Source: Myxococcota bacterium (GTDB lineage: Bacteria > Myxococcota_A > UBA796 > JAFGLY01). From it: a DNA stretch of 54,699 nucleotides. Below, piece after piece: positions 9,330 to 17,885 of this stretch. Location of the stretch: the NCBI GenBank assembly GCA_024276675.1, contig JAJRWT010000016.1:1-54699 (forward strand), written 5' to 3'. Both the position numbers and the translations under genes were made by a program. How positions within the stretch are numbered: the stretch's first letter is position 1; each line of letters opens with the position of its first letter. The notes beneath the pieces are model-generated. The model saw only the letters and a list, made by a program, of their open reading frames with translations, was not told the origin of the DNA and did no database searches.

Positions 9330-9431
9330 ATAGCCACGCGATGAAGGGCTATAGGATCGCCGCACCGTCGGCCTGGCCGCGCAACGACCTCCGCCCACGT
9401 CGTCCATCTCCACCCGAGAGCCAGCCACCCA

Positions 9432-10598
9432 ATGGACAGCGCATCGAAAGGCAGGATCCTCCGTTCTCCCCCCAGACTCCCTGGAAGCTACCTGGTCCTG
9501 GAGTTGACCAACGCCTGCAACCTGCGGTGCGTCCACTGTGCCGTCAGTGATCCGGCGCACCCACATCACCAGGGCCGAGGCTTCATGGAGCCTGTGCTGG
9601 TGGAGGAACTCCTGGCAGACCTGGGAACCACCGGCGGGGGATTCGACACCCTTTGCCTGTTCTGGCTGGGAGAACCCCTCCTGTACCCACGGTTTCCCCG
9701 CCTCTACCGCACCATCATCGAGGCCAACCAACATTTCGGGATCTTCGAAAAGATCGAAGTTCACACCAACGCCACGCATCTGGACAAAGATCTGGCCCGC
9801 TCCATCCTGAACAGTGCCAACACTCCGCAGGTCTGGCATCTCACCGTTGATGCCACACGGCCGGCAACGTACAGGCGCATCAAGGGCCGGCCTTTTCTGC
9901 CCCGGGTAAGGGCCAACATTCAAAATCTCATCCGACTCAAGGGCCTCATGGACCACCCCTGGCCCCGCCTGGTGCTCCAGTTCATCGTCAGCAACCGCAA
10001 CGTAGACGAAGCCGCCTCATTTCGCTACCACTGGGCGCGCGAATTCAAACGAGCGGGATTACCGGCTCGTTCGGCCTCTGGCCAGGTACCGGCGGGCCAG
10101 GACGAGATCATCTTCTTCCGGCAGATGGACTGTCCCACTCCAGAGGAGCAACATCGTCAGAACCAGGTCCTACGATCCCTGGTGGCATCCATGGGCCTGA
10201 AAACCCAGGCCACCGTGCCCCTGGAGCCCATCACCCCTGTCTCTCCTGGCAAGAAGGTGTGCAGCGCCTTCTGGAAGAGCCCGGTGGTGGGCTGGAACGG
10301 TGACGTGACCGTCTGCACCAAGGACGCCGCTTTCAACCTCAAGGCGGGCAACCTGCACGAAAATCGCTTCTCGGAGATTTGGTGGGGAAGCCACATGGCC
10401 GCCCTACGCAGGCAGGTAGAGAAAGGTGACTACCAAGGACTGGGCATATGCAAGGATTGTTTCATCCCCGGATCCCAGAACTACACCGGCATCTCCCACC
10501 TGGAGCTGCTTCGGCAACGCCAGTGGGATCTGGACAACAGCCCCCCCCCGGTCGAGGGCACGCTGGATGAACACGGGCACGAGGATCAGGTAACTTGA
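9432..10598 (+). CDS. Radical SAM/SPASM domain protein, first of a coupled pair
   Basis: 388 aa. The radical SAM cluster motif CxxxCxxC is at Cys29, Cys33, Cys36 (ACNLRCVHC). A degenerate glycine motif LGEPLLYP takes the place of GGEP. The C-terminal ~130 residues have a SPASM-like set of cysteines (VCSAFW, VTVCTKD, GICKDC) with the typical GNLHENRFSEIW segment, so extra Fe-S cofactors are expected. SPASM enzymes often modify peptides or proteins, but no precursor peptide gene is seen nearby and the substrate is unknown. The stop TGA overlaps the TTG start of the next gene. Confidence 0.88.
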   Translation: MDSASKGRILRSPPRLPGSYLVLELTNACNLRCVHCAVSDPAHPHHQGRGFMEPVLVEELLADLGTTGGGFDTLCLFWLGEPLLYPRFPRLYRTIIEANQHFGIFEKIEVHTNATHLDKDLARSILNSANTPQVWHLTVDATRPATYRRIKGRPFLPRVRANIQNLIRLKGLMDHPWPRLVLQFIVSNRNVDEAASFRYHWAREFKRAGLPARSASGQVPAGQDEIIFFRQMDCPTPEEQHRQNQVLRSLVASMGLKTQATVPLEPITPVSPGKKVCSAFWKSPVVGWNGDVTVCTKDAAFNLKAGNLHENRFSEIWWGSHMAALRRQVEKGDYQGLGICKDCFIPGSQNYTGISHLELLRQRQWDLDNSPPPVEGTLDEHGHEDQVT

Positions 10599-11689
10599 AC
10601 CGCAAGCAGCCACGTACCCGGCGGCTCCACGCTTCCGACGACCTCCCCGATTCCCTGGGTCTGGCCCTGGCGAAGACCCCCCGCTCCGTCCGAACGGCCG
10701 CCCGTCGCATCCTGGACCGGGCCGGCTACAGGATTGCTCCCGGCCCCCCGAGCCAGGTCCACCTGTCCGTTACCGGCAGGTGCTTCATGCCCTGCCGCCA
10801 CTGCGACATGCACCGGAACAATTCACGAGATCTACCCACCAGGCGATGGTTCTCCATCGTGGATCGCCTGGCCCACTGGCTGGGCACGGCCGCCGTCAAC
10901 TTCGTAGGTGGAGAGCCCCTCATGCGTCGTGACCTGGAGACCATCATGGCCCGATCGGCGGAACATGGTTTCCAGGTGAGCTTCAACACCAACGGCTGGT
11001 TGCTCACTCCCCACCGAGCCAGGCGCCTCATGGAAGCCGGCACTTCCATAGCCTACATCTCGCTGGACGGTGTCAGGGAATCCACGGTGGACCACAGCCG
11101 GGGACGAAAGGGCGCCTTCCGGCGAGCCATTGAAGCCATGGAAAACCTGGAGAGACTTCCATCGCCCAGGGTGGTAGTGGCCTGCATACTCCATGGTGGC
11201 AACGCACGGGAGATCTCACCACTCCTGGAAATGCTCCGTTCCCGCGGGCACCAGCTCGTGGTTCAGGCCCTGTACCAGAGCTTCGGAGAAGAGCCCTTCG
11301 ACCCCTCCTGGTACAAGAGATCAATCCTCTGGCCCCGGGATCCCGCCCCCGTGCTGGAAGCCCTGGACATGCTCATCGAGATCCGCCTGGCGGGTGGCCC
11401 CGTCTGCAACTCCGTTGCGCAGCTACAGGCCATGAAAGCATATTTCCAGGATCCCACCAAACACAACGGCCTGTCCTGCAGGGCAGGTCACTCGGACCTT
11501 GCGATTGATCCACGGGGCAATCTTCTCCTGTGTTTCAACATGGACCCGGTGGGCAACGTATTCGAACCAACAACACTGGACAGGATATGGATCCGCCCTG
11601 CCACAATGAAGCGGCGCTGGCAGATCAGCCGTTGCAAACGCACCTGCAACCTGCTGAACTGCAACTTCTCCCAGGATGGTCCATTGTAG
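10595..11689 (+). CDS. Radical SAM/SPASM domain protein, second of a coupled pair
   Basis: 364 aa. Starts with TTG at 10595, overlapping the preceding stop (TTGA); ribosome-site-like AGGATCAGG lies just upstream, inside the previous gene. CxxxCxxC at Cys63, Cys67, Cys70 (RCFMPCRHC), classical GGEPLMR glycine motif, and substrate-side ISLDG strand. The C-terminal Cys-rich region (LSCRAGH, LLCFNMD, RCKRTCNLLNC) is SPASM-like. An N-terminal basic extension of about 50 residues precedes the barrel. Coupling implies that the two enzymes are made together and may act in series. The TonB receptor starts 210 bases downstream on the same strand. Confidence 0.88.
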   Translation: MNRKQPRTRRLHASDDLPDSLGLALAKTPRSVRTAARRILDRAGYRIAPGPPSQVHLSVTGRCFMPCRHCDMHRNNSRDLPTRRWFSIVDRLAHWLGTAAVNFVGGEPLMRRDLETIMARSAEHGFQVSFNTNGWLLTPHRARRLMEAGTSIAYISLDGVRESTVDHSRGRKGAFRRAIEAMENLERLPSPRVVVACILHGGNAREISPLLEMLRSRGHQLVVQALYQSFGEEPFDPSWYKRSILWPRDPAPVLEALDMLIEIRLAGGPVCNSVAQLQAMKAYFQDPTKHNGLSCRAGHSDLAIDPRGNLLLCFNMDPVGNVFEPTTLDRIWIRPATMKRRWQISRCKRTCNLLNCNFSQDGPL

Positions 11690-11898
11690 GGGAGGTCCAC
11701 GGCTCGGACCAGGCAATTCCATGAAGTTCTCTCCCAACCCACCCGGCCACCTGCCCGAATCGACCTGGTCACTCGTCGAGACAGTGTGCGGCCCAGGCCT
11801 TGGCTGAACGGTGGCCGAAAGCGGTTCATCGTCGGGAGGCTCCCTCTTGCCAGCCCACGACACCGGGATACCCGTCTGTGGTGGACTTCAGCTACAAG

Positions 11899-14124
11899 AT
11901 GTTCCTATTGTTTGGCTGCTCCCTGGCCACCGCAACCGCCAGGGCAGGGGATGTCACTGCCACCGGCCCGGAAGCGTTTCAAGAACCCTTGGAACAACCC
12001 TCCGAATCGGCTCCGTCCGTAAACCTGCGAGCCAGCCTGTACCTCCTGGGCAAGGGCTCCCCGTTGGCTGGCGTTCAGGTCATGGTGGACGAGTTGGTGG
12101 CCACCACCGGCGAGGACGGCAGCTTTGAAATCCGGGGGCTCTCCGAAGGTGTACACCTGGTTCGGCTGGCCGACCCCTCACTGGAAATGAGTCCACTGAC
12201 CGTGGAAACAAGAGACGGAGAGCTATTGGACCTGGAACTCTGGGCCTTCGCAAGAGATGAATCACGAGATCTCCTGGGAACCTACCGGCGAAGCCGCTCC
12301 CAGGTGATCAGCCGCAGCCTGAGCGACGAAGAAATCCGTTCGACTCCGGGCACTCTGGGAGATCCCATCCGTGCTCTGCAGAATGTCCCGGGCGTCGTGC
12401 GCACACCGCTGGACGCCGGCTGGCTCCTGGTGCGAGGCGGCGCTCCGGAAGACACTGGCTGCTTCCTGGACGGCATCCAGCTTCCACTACTTTTTCATTT
12501 CCTGGGTGTGAACTCCGTGATTCACCCTGCCCTGGTTGGCAGGGTCGACTTCTACCCCGGCGGCTACGATGTCAGGTATGGTCGTGCCACGGCAGGGGTG
12601 CTGGACATGAATTCCAGGCCCATTCAACCGGGAACCCGGCAGGTGCAGGCTGGCGCGGACTTGGTGGACGCGTCTGTCTTCATGCAGGTGCCCATTGGCC
12701 AAAAGGGCGGTTTTGCCGCGGCACTACGACGTTCATACCTGGACGGGGTGCTGAGCGCCGTCGCCAGCCAGGGCTGGTTGGGGCTGAGCGAAGGTTCCCA
12801 GGATATCGCCCCCCGATTCTGGGACTGGCAGGCCCGCCTGGACAGGCCCCATTTCAGCGTAATGGCGCTGGGCTACACCGACATGCTGGACGCACCGCTC
12901 TTCGATTCCAGCCAGCTCATGGAACTACGTATGGGAACCCAGCGGCTCCACGCACGCGGCGACATGCCCCTGGGAAACCGTAGACTGGAAGTCTCGGGGC
13001 ACCTGGCGGTGGACTGGCAGAACCTGGATCAAGATACCTACAAGGAACGATGGCAACAACTACTGGCCGGCACCAGGCTGGAGATCCCGGATACCGGTAC
13101 CGGAGAGCTGGGCTGGTGGGCGGGACTGGACGTAGAATCCGGCAACTACACCGTCAACACTGAAACCATGGCCGACGCCCAGGCCATCGGGGCCGAGGCC
13201 CTCTTCGCCTCGTTTGATCCCTACCTGGATCTGCGCCTGGGCGACGATCCCAGTATCACGGTGGGATCTCGCCTGGAAACCCTGTTTGTGTCCCAACAGC
13301 TCCTTCGTGCCATGCCATCGCCTCGCATACGTTTCAACGCGTCGGTCACAGATTGGTTGCTGCTCCGGACCAGCAGCGGGGTCTACCACCAATGGCCTCC
13401 CCTGAAAGAGACCGTGGCGTTGCCAGCAGGTCCATACCTGGAACTCGAACGAGCCTACAGCGGAGACATTGGCGCCATAGCCCATTGGAGCCGTTTTTCC
13501 TTCGAGGCCGACCTCTTTGGCAGAAAGTTGGAAAACGTCACCATGGAAGAAGACGACGGAACCCTCGCCCAGGCCCGAGGTCTGGCCTACGGGGCCGAGA
13601 CCTGGACACGCTGGGCCAGCGGCAACTGGAAGGGGTGGATTTCCTACACCTACAGCCGCTCGCTTCGCCAGGAAGAACCCGGTGAACTTTACGAGCCCCA
13701 TGTCTACGACCAGCCCCACTACCTGGTGATGGTGGCATCCTGGGAACTGCCCCGTCAATGGACCGTGGCCGGTCGCTTCCGCTACGGTTCCGGCTTTCCA
13801 CGTGACCCGGAGATCAACTACGCCTACGACATCCTGCTACAGCACAACCGCTGCCTGGCGGACACATCCCTCAACGCCGACACCGGGGCCTGCCCCGACG
13901 CGGAGAGTGAGCGTCTTCAGGCCTTCCACTCGCTTGATCTCAAGTTTTCAAGACGATTCCTGTTCCATCACTGGGTGCTGGACGCCTACCTGGACATCTG
14001 GAACATATACAACAGGCGGGTGGCCGAACCCGTGATCACGGGGAGCATACAGGTAAACAGCACCTATTCCTTTGGTCTGCCCATCCTTCCGGTCATAGGG
14101 GTGAAGGCCATCTTCAATCCCTGA
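11899..14124 (+). CDS. TonB-dependent receptor-like outer-membrane protein
   Basis: 741 aa from ATG 11899, which gives a clean signal peptide (FLLFGCSLATATARA); GTG codons at 11878 and 11881 are alternatives. After export come a carboxypeptidase-regulatory-like beta-sandwich (about 40-120; VMVDELVATTGEDGSFEIRG) and a plug domain (ALQNVPGVV, LVRGGAPEDTGCFLDG, YPGGYDVRYGRATAGVLDM). A beta-barrel fills the rest (for example GWISYTYSRSL, AGRFRYGSGFPRD). This is the layout of CarboxypepD_reg TonB receptors, which import or bind large ligands. No ligand can be assigned. It probably belongs with the radical SAM pair upstream (same strand, no terminator seen). Confidence 0.85.
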   Translation: MFLLFGCSLATATARAGDVTATGPEAFQEPLEQPSESAPSVNLRASLYLLGKGSPLAGVQVMVDELVATTGEDGSFEIRGLSEGVHLVRLADPSLEMSPLTVETRDGELLDLELWAFARDESRDLLGTYRRSRSQVISRSLSDEEIRSTPGTLGDPIRALQNVPGVVRTPLDAGWLLVRGGAPEDTGCFLDGIQLPLLFHFLGVNSVIHPALVGRVDFYPGGYDVRYGRATAGVLDMNSRPIQPGTRQVQAGADLVDASVFMQVPIGQKGGFAAALRRSYLDGVLSAVASQGWLGLSEGSQDIAPRFWDWQARLDRPHFSVMALGYTDMLDAPLFDSSQLMELRMGTQRLHARGDMPLGNRRLEVSGHLAVDWQNLDQDTYKERWQQLLAGTRLEIPDTGTGELGWWAGLDVESGNYTVNTETMADAQAIGAEALFASFDPYLDLRLGDDPSITVGSRLETLFVSQQLLRAMPSPRIRFNASVTDWLLLRTSSGVYHQWPPLKETVALPAGPYLELERAYSGDIGAIAHWSRFSFEADLFGRKLENVTMEEDDGTLAQARGLAYGAETWTRWASGNWKGWISYTYSRSLRQEEPGELYEPHVYDQPHYLVMVASWELPRQWTVAGRFRYGSGFPRDPEINYAYDILLQHNRCLADTSLNADTGACPDAESERLQAFHSLDLKFSRRFLFHHWVLDAYLDIWNIYNRRVAEPVITGSIQVNSTYSFGLPILPVIGVKAIFNP

Positions 14125-14182
14125 ACGAGTCCGCCGGAGCGCCCCATTCCTTTGGACGAGCAGAGGTTATCCCCGGGTGTAC

Positions 14183-15850
14183 TCAGTCGCTCCGTTGCAG
14201 GATCCAGTACTGGGTCGTCCAAATTTTGATGTTTCCCGACACAGTGAGGATGCCTGCATCGGAGACCTTCAGCTCCGTGGAACTCGCCGGGGTGAACGAG
14301 TCGGTGGACTCATCCACGACGTAGATGTCCGCGGTCCAGGTCGTTCCCGCGGGCATGCCGTCCACGAGGATATCGAAGTCACGCTGCAGCACTTCGTCGT
14401 CCAGTGAGTCGCTGTAATCTCGCCAGATGGAGAACAGCAGGGCCAACCTGTCACCGGATTCTGACTTCGAGGCCAGCAAGGCGGTATCGGAATCATCTGC
14501 CGAAGCTGTGATGCGAACGGGGCTGTTTTCGGCCATGTCATCCCACATCATCCAGGTGTAGTATGCAGGCCGGGGAACTCCGTCGGTTCGGATGTAGCGG
14601 CTGTCGTCACAGGTCTCGGTGCTGCCCGGCACCAGGGTGCGTTGGTTTGCCCGGAAGACGAAGGCTCTCTCCACCAGCCCCTGCCACAGGATCTTCACCT
14701 GGACGTTGTGCGCCCCGATGAAAGCGCTGCGCCAGTCCATGGGCTTTGCGGCCTCCACTCCGTGGGAGTTCCACTCGGTGTTCCAGAGCGGCACATCCTT
14801 GAAGCCGGCATCGTCGAGGTAGGAACGCAGGATGGTCGCCACCTCGTATTGCTCGTCCGGATCCTTGTAGGCGTGGAAGCTGAAGCCATCCAGTTGCAAG
14901 CCCTGGGAAGCCACGAAGCCCAGGAAATCCTGCACCAGCCAGAGGTCGTCGTTGAAACTGCTGGGGTTCTCCGTGATCTCCGCGGGGTTTGCGTAGCCGT
15001 AGACCTTCACGGAGCGGCCATAGTTGCTGTTGTAGTCTGTTACCGCGGTGGCAAGGGCCTCGTAGGCGGCCCAACAGTCCTGGTACTTCCGGTTGGGATA
15101 CACTCCGGACTTGAAGGGCTCGTTGATGAACTCCACGTGCTGCACGTTCCAGTAGTGGCCGTCGGCCCAGCCCTCGTTGAAGTGCATCAGGGCGTGCTCG
15201 ACGACGTTCCCCCACTTGGCCCTGTCCGCGATGGCGTTTCCTCCGTGGAGACAGCCGTCCCAGAAGTCGGTGTCTCCTATGTCGTAGGTGGCTTGCCACA
15301 GTGGCTCCGCGTCCGCGTCCAGGATGGCTTCGATGAGTCGATCTATGTTCTCGAACTGGTAGGAGGAGGAGTCATCGGGGTCGGCAGCGGCATCGGGGAA
15401 GAGTCCGTCCAGCGAGTAGTAGGGCCCGTCTCCCACGGGCACCCTGACCATGGGGATTCCGGCCTGTTTGTAGAGATCCGTGAGATCCGCGTCTCCGTCG
15501 TTCAAGGCGGCGGGTCCGCCCTGAACCGAGTTGAGGGAGATCACCTGCCCCGCCACCTGGTCGAAGTGTGCGTACCAGAGGTGCGGGGTTCGTGGCTGGC
15601 CACTATCGGTGATGCCGGTCTCACCGTCTGGAGACGAGTCGAGGGGAGTGGAGTGGGTATCTGTGGAGTCAAGAGTCCTGGAGTCCACGGTGGAAGGAGC
15701 TGAATCGTGGGCTGTTCCACGGTTGAAGCAAGCCCCGAGAGCCATGGATAGGCCAACCGCCATCAGAAGCCCAAGGTGATGGAGAGGCTTGAAGATCTGC
15801 ATTGGATAGGCAGGTCTGGATATTTTCACCGTGTATTTTCGCGAGTCCAT
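14183..15850 (-). CDS. GH39-like glycoside hydrolase lipoprotein
   Basis: 555 aa. Start ATG at 15850 has a strong GGGAGGAG ribosome site; an ATG at 15802 would shorten the N-terminal basic region. Signal peptide ends in lipobox ALGAC (Cys41), followed by a Ser/Thr/Asp linker. The catalytic domain is clan GH-A-like: acid/base Glu244 in VEFINEP and nucleophile Glu359 in WNTEWNSHG, with GFSFHAY between, resembling beta-xylosidase/GH39 and related families. A C-terminal beta-sandwich (about 440-555) follows. It probably degrades or trims an exported polysaccharide. Convergent with the TonB receptor gene (58-base spacer). Confidence 0.8.
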   Translation of the reverse strand: MDSRKYTVKISRPAYPMQIFKPLHHLGLLMAVGLSMALGACFNRGTAHDSAPSTVDSRTLDSTDTHSTPLDSSPDGETGITDSGQPRTPHLWYAHFDQVAGQVISLNSVQGGPAALNDGDADLTDLYKQAGIPMVRVPVGDGPYYSLDGLFPDAAADPDDSSSYQFENIDRLIEAILDADAEPLWQATYDIGDTDFWDGCLHGGNAIADRAKWGNVVEHALMHFNEGWADGHYWNVQHVEFINEPFKSGVYPNRKYQDCWAAYEALATAVTDYNSNYGRSVKVYGYANPAEITENPSSFNDDLWLVQDFLGFVASQGLQLDGFSFHAYKDPDEQYEVATILRSYLDDAGFKDVPLWNTEWNSHGVEAAKPMDWRSAFIGAHNVQVKILWQGLVERAFVFRANQRTLVPGSTETCDDSRYIRTDGVPRPAYYTWMMWDDMAENSPVRITASADDSDTALLASKSESGDRLALLFSIWRDYSDSLDDEVLQRDFDILVDGMPAGTTWTADIYVVDESTDSFTPASSTELKVSDAGILTVSGNIKIWTTQYWILQRSD

Positions 15851-16260
15851 CGAGAAGCTCCTCCCGGATGGCCTGTAGCCCAGAGGGTCGCGCATTCCCA
15901 CAGGCAAGACCGGTCTCGGCGGTTTGGAGAATGTTCGGAGCTTATCATGAAATTCCACGGTTCGTGATTATCGTGGAGATGGACACGGCGGCAGGATCCC
16001 CCCGGCACCAGGGCACCGCGGCACCAGTTTCCAGGGGGCTCGGAGTACCCGCTTCCCTGGTCGCTGGCTGGAAAGCCACGATTACCCGGCTGGTCCGCCT
16101 TTTCCGGACGCTAGGCGTCCAACTGTACGTCCCGGATCTGTTACACTGTGACAGAGGAATCTTCCTCTGCGCCGCTGGGATTGCCGCTCGCGGCGCGAAA
16201 CCCGTGCCAGCGGGCCAACATGGCCACGCTGGAGTCCGGCGAAAGTCCGGCGGAGGTCCT
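15851..16260. other. Non-coding spacer between divergent genes
   Basis: About 410 bases between the glycosidase (minus) and the DUF2007 protein (plus). In-frame codons continue upstream of the GTG at 16261 but look non-coding. The only structure noticed is a partial copy of dispersed repeat family 2 at 16088-16110, containing the inverted repeat GTCCG..CGGAC. No convincing promoter pair was found. Confidence 0.5.
16088..16110 (+). repeat. Dispersed repeat family 2, short copy B
   Basis: GGTCCGCCTTTTCCGGA matches the core of the copies at 9299-9329 and 40634-40662. Here it forms a perfect 5-bp inverted repeat (GTCCG / CGGAC) around a 7-base loop. Confidence 0.45.
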
Positions 16261-16641
16261 GTGCGATACTGTTTGCCATGCAATGCCACCTACGAAAAGG
16301 ACCTCCGCGTCTGTCCCGACTGCAGGAGCAGGCTGCTGGACGGGAACGAACGCGACCTCTGGCTGGCGGCCCAGGAAGAACTTACAAATCAGCGTTTCGT
16401 CCCTGTGCATGTGCTGGAGGGTCCGGTGGAAGAGGCCCTGCTGCAAAGCCTGCTGGGCGATGCCGGGATTCCCTGGATCATTCGTGGTCACCGGGCCGAT
16501 GGTTTCCTGGCGGCGTTCACCAGTCAAACCGGCTGGGGGGTGTTGCTGGTCACCGAGGAAGACATCCCCCGCGCCCGAGAACTCATCGAGCTGTTCCAGG
16601 AGTCTGCCGTACCCGATGACTTCGACTCCGACAGCGCGTGA
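16261..16641 (+). CDS. DUF2007-type protein with N-terminal zinc ribbon
   Basis: 126 aa from GTG 16261, chosen because GGAGG lies four bases upstream and the protein then begins at its zinc ribbon: CLPC then CPDC, a C-x2-C-x10-C-x2-C pattern in the first 25 residues. The remainder (from FVPVHVLEGPVEEALL) matches the small DUF2007 ferredoxin-like fold, with AGIPWII, FTSQTGWGVLLV and an acidic tail. DUF2007 proteins are thought to be signalling or binding modules related to PII-like folds; no ligand is evident. It ends 21 bases from the convergent xseA stop. Confidence 0.75.
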   Translation: MRYCLPCNATYEKDLRVCPDCRSRLLDGNERDLWLAAQEELTNQRFVPVHVLEGPVEEALLQSLLGDAGIPWIIRGHRADGFLAAFTSQTGWGVLLVTEEDIPRARELIELFQESAVPDDFDSDSA

Positions 16642-16662
16642 CCTGGCCGTGCTCCAGAAGAG

Positions 16663-17841
16663 TCAAGCTGTTTCGTTGACGGTTGCCTGCAACTCGCCTT
16701 TGGCCAGCCGGATGGACAGCGCATCGCCTCGCTGGATGCCGGTCGTGTTGCGCAGGGCCTTGCCGTCTTTCATGGCGATGGCGTAGCCACGTTCCAGTAC
16801 GGCCAGGGGTGAGAGCGCACGGAGGCGGCCCGAGAGCTGCGCAAGCCTGGCACGTTCTGCGGCTATGTTGCGATCCATGGACTGCCCCAGGCGGATTTCG
16901 GCTTCGTCACAACGGATTCTGGCTTCTTCGATGCGGCGGCGGGGGTGTTTGAGCTTCAGGCTTGCCAGTCCTGTTCGGCGGATCTCCACCTGCCTTCTGG
17001 AAGCCTGGAGCAAACGTTGCGCCAGTTCCCGGATGTTGCGCCGGAGCAGGTTCCGGTCGGGCACCACTAGTTCGGCAGCGTGGCTGGGGGTGGCAGCGCG
17101 CAGGTCCGCGGCCAGGTCCGACAGGGTGACATCCACCTCGTGCCCCACCGCGCTCACCACGGGAACAGGGCAGTCCGCGATGGCGCGAACCACGCGTTCT
17201 TCGTTGAAGGCCCACAGGTCTTCGGCGGAGCCGCCACCGCGGCCCACGATGATGACATCGGCCCGGCCATGCCGGTGCAGACGTTGTATGGCGGTGGCGA
17301 TCTCGTCCGCGGCTTCGGTCCCCTGGACCCGGCAGGGGGAGAGCACCATGGGAAAGCCCGGGAACCTTTCATGTACCACTCGCATGATGTCCCGGAAGGC
17401 GGCTCCCGTGGGCGAGGTGGCGACCCCAATGGCTCGTGGGAAGTCGGGCAGGGGTTTCTTGCGGCGGGGATCGAACAGGCCCTGGGCGGCAAGGCGCTTC
17501 TTCAGGGCTTCCAGGCGAGCTTGCATGTCACCCAATCCAGCCTTGCGAAGCTGGCGAATCACCAGGTTGTACTGCCCGTTGGGAGGGTAGATGTCAAGGT
17601 TGCCGCTGGCGACTACGAGATCGCCCACAGCCGGGCTCCAGGAAAGGCGCCGGTTCATTCCCCGGAACATCACGGCGTTGAGCACGGCTCGTTGGTCCTT
17701 GATGACCATGTACCAGTGCCCGGAGCGGTGCCTGGTGATCCTGCCCAGTTCGCCCTTGACATGCACCGTTGAGAAATCGGTCTCCAGGAGCTTCTGCAGG
17801 GCCCTGGTGAGACTGCTGACTGTGTAGAGATGGTCTTCCAT
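16663..17841 (-). CDS. xseA: Exodeoxyribonuclease VII large subunit
   Basis: 392 aa, the usual length being about 400-450. N-terminal OB-fold (LYTVSSLTRAL, VKGELGRITRHRSGHWYMVIKD). Central nuclease core with the conserved blocks GVATSPTGAAFRDI, CRVQGTEAADEI, IIVGRGGGSAEDLWAFNEE and PVVSAVGHEVDVTLSDLAADLRA. C-terminal coiled coil and the LERGYAI tail. It degrades single-stranded DNA to oligonucleotides together with XseB. No xseB lies adjacent, so the small subunit must be encoded elsewhere. Start ATG at 17841 fits the family N-terminus. Confidence 0.97.
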   Translation of the reverse strand: MEDHLYTVSSLTRALQKLLETDFSTVHVKGELGRITRHRSGHWYMVIKDQRAVLNAVMFRGMNRRLSWSPAVGDLVVASGNLDIYPPNGQYNLVIRQLRKAGLGDMQARLEALKKRLAAQGLFDPRRKKPLPDFPRAIGVATSPTGAAFRDIMRVVHERFPGFPMVLSPCRVQGTEAADEIATAIQRLHRHGRADVIIVGRGGGSAEDLWAFNEERVVRAIADCPVPVVSAVGHEVDVTLSDLAADLRAATPSHAAELVVPDRNLLRRNIRELAQRLLQASRRQVEIRRTGLASLKLKHPRRRIEEARIRCDEAEIRLGQSMDRNIAAERARLAQLSGRLRALSPLAVLERGYAIAMKDGKALRNTTGIQRGDALSIRLAKGELQATVNETA

Positions 17842-17885
17842 CGGGGCTGTATATCCCGATGAGGGGTTTTCTCCTGCCTGGTTTT

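Noticed and set aside
15802..16260. N-terminal extension of the DUF2007 protein to 15802
   Set aside because: It overlaps the start of the divergent glycosidase and lacks coding character; GTG 16261 has a ribosome site and sits at the zinc ribbon.
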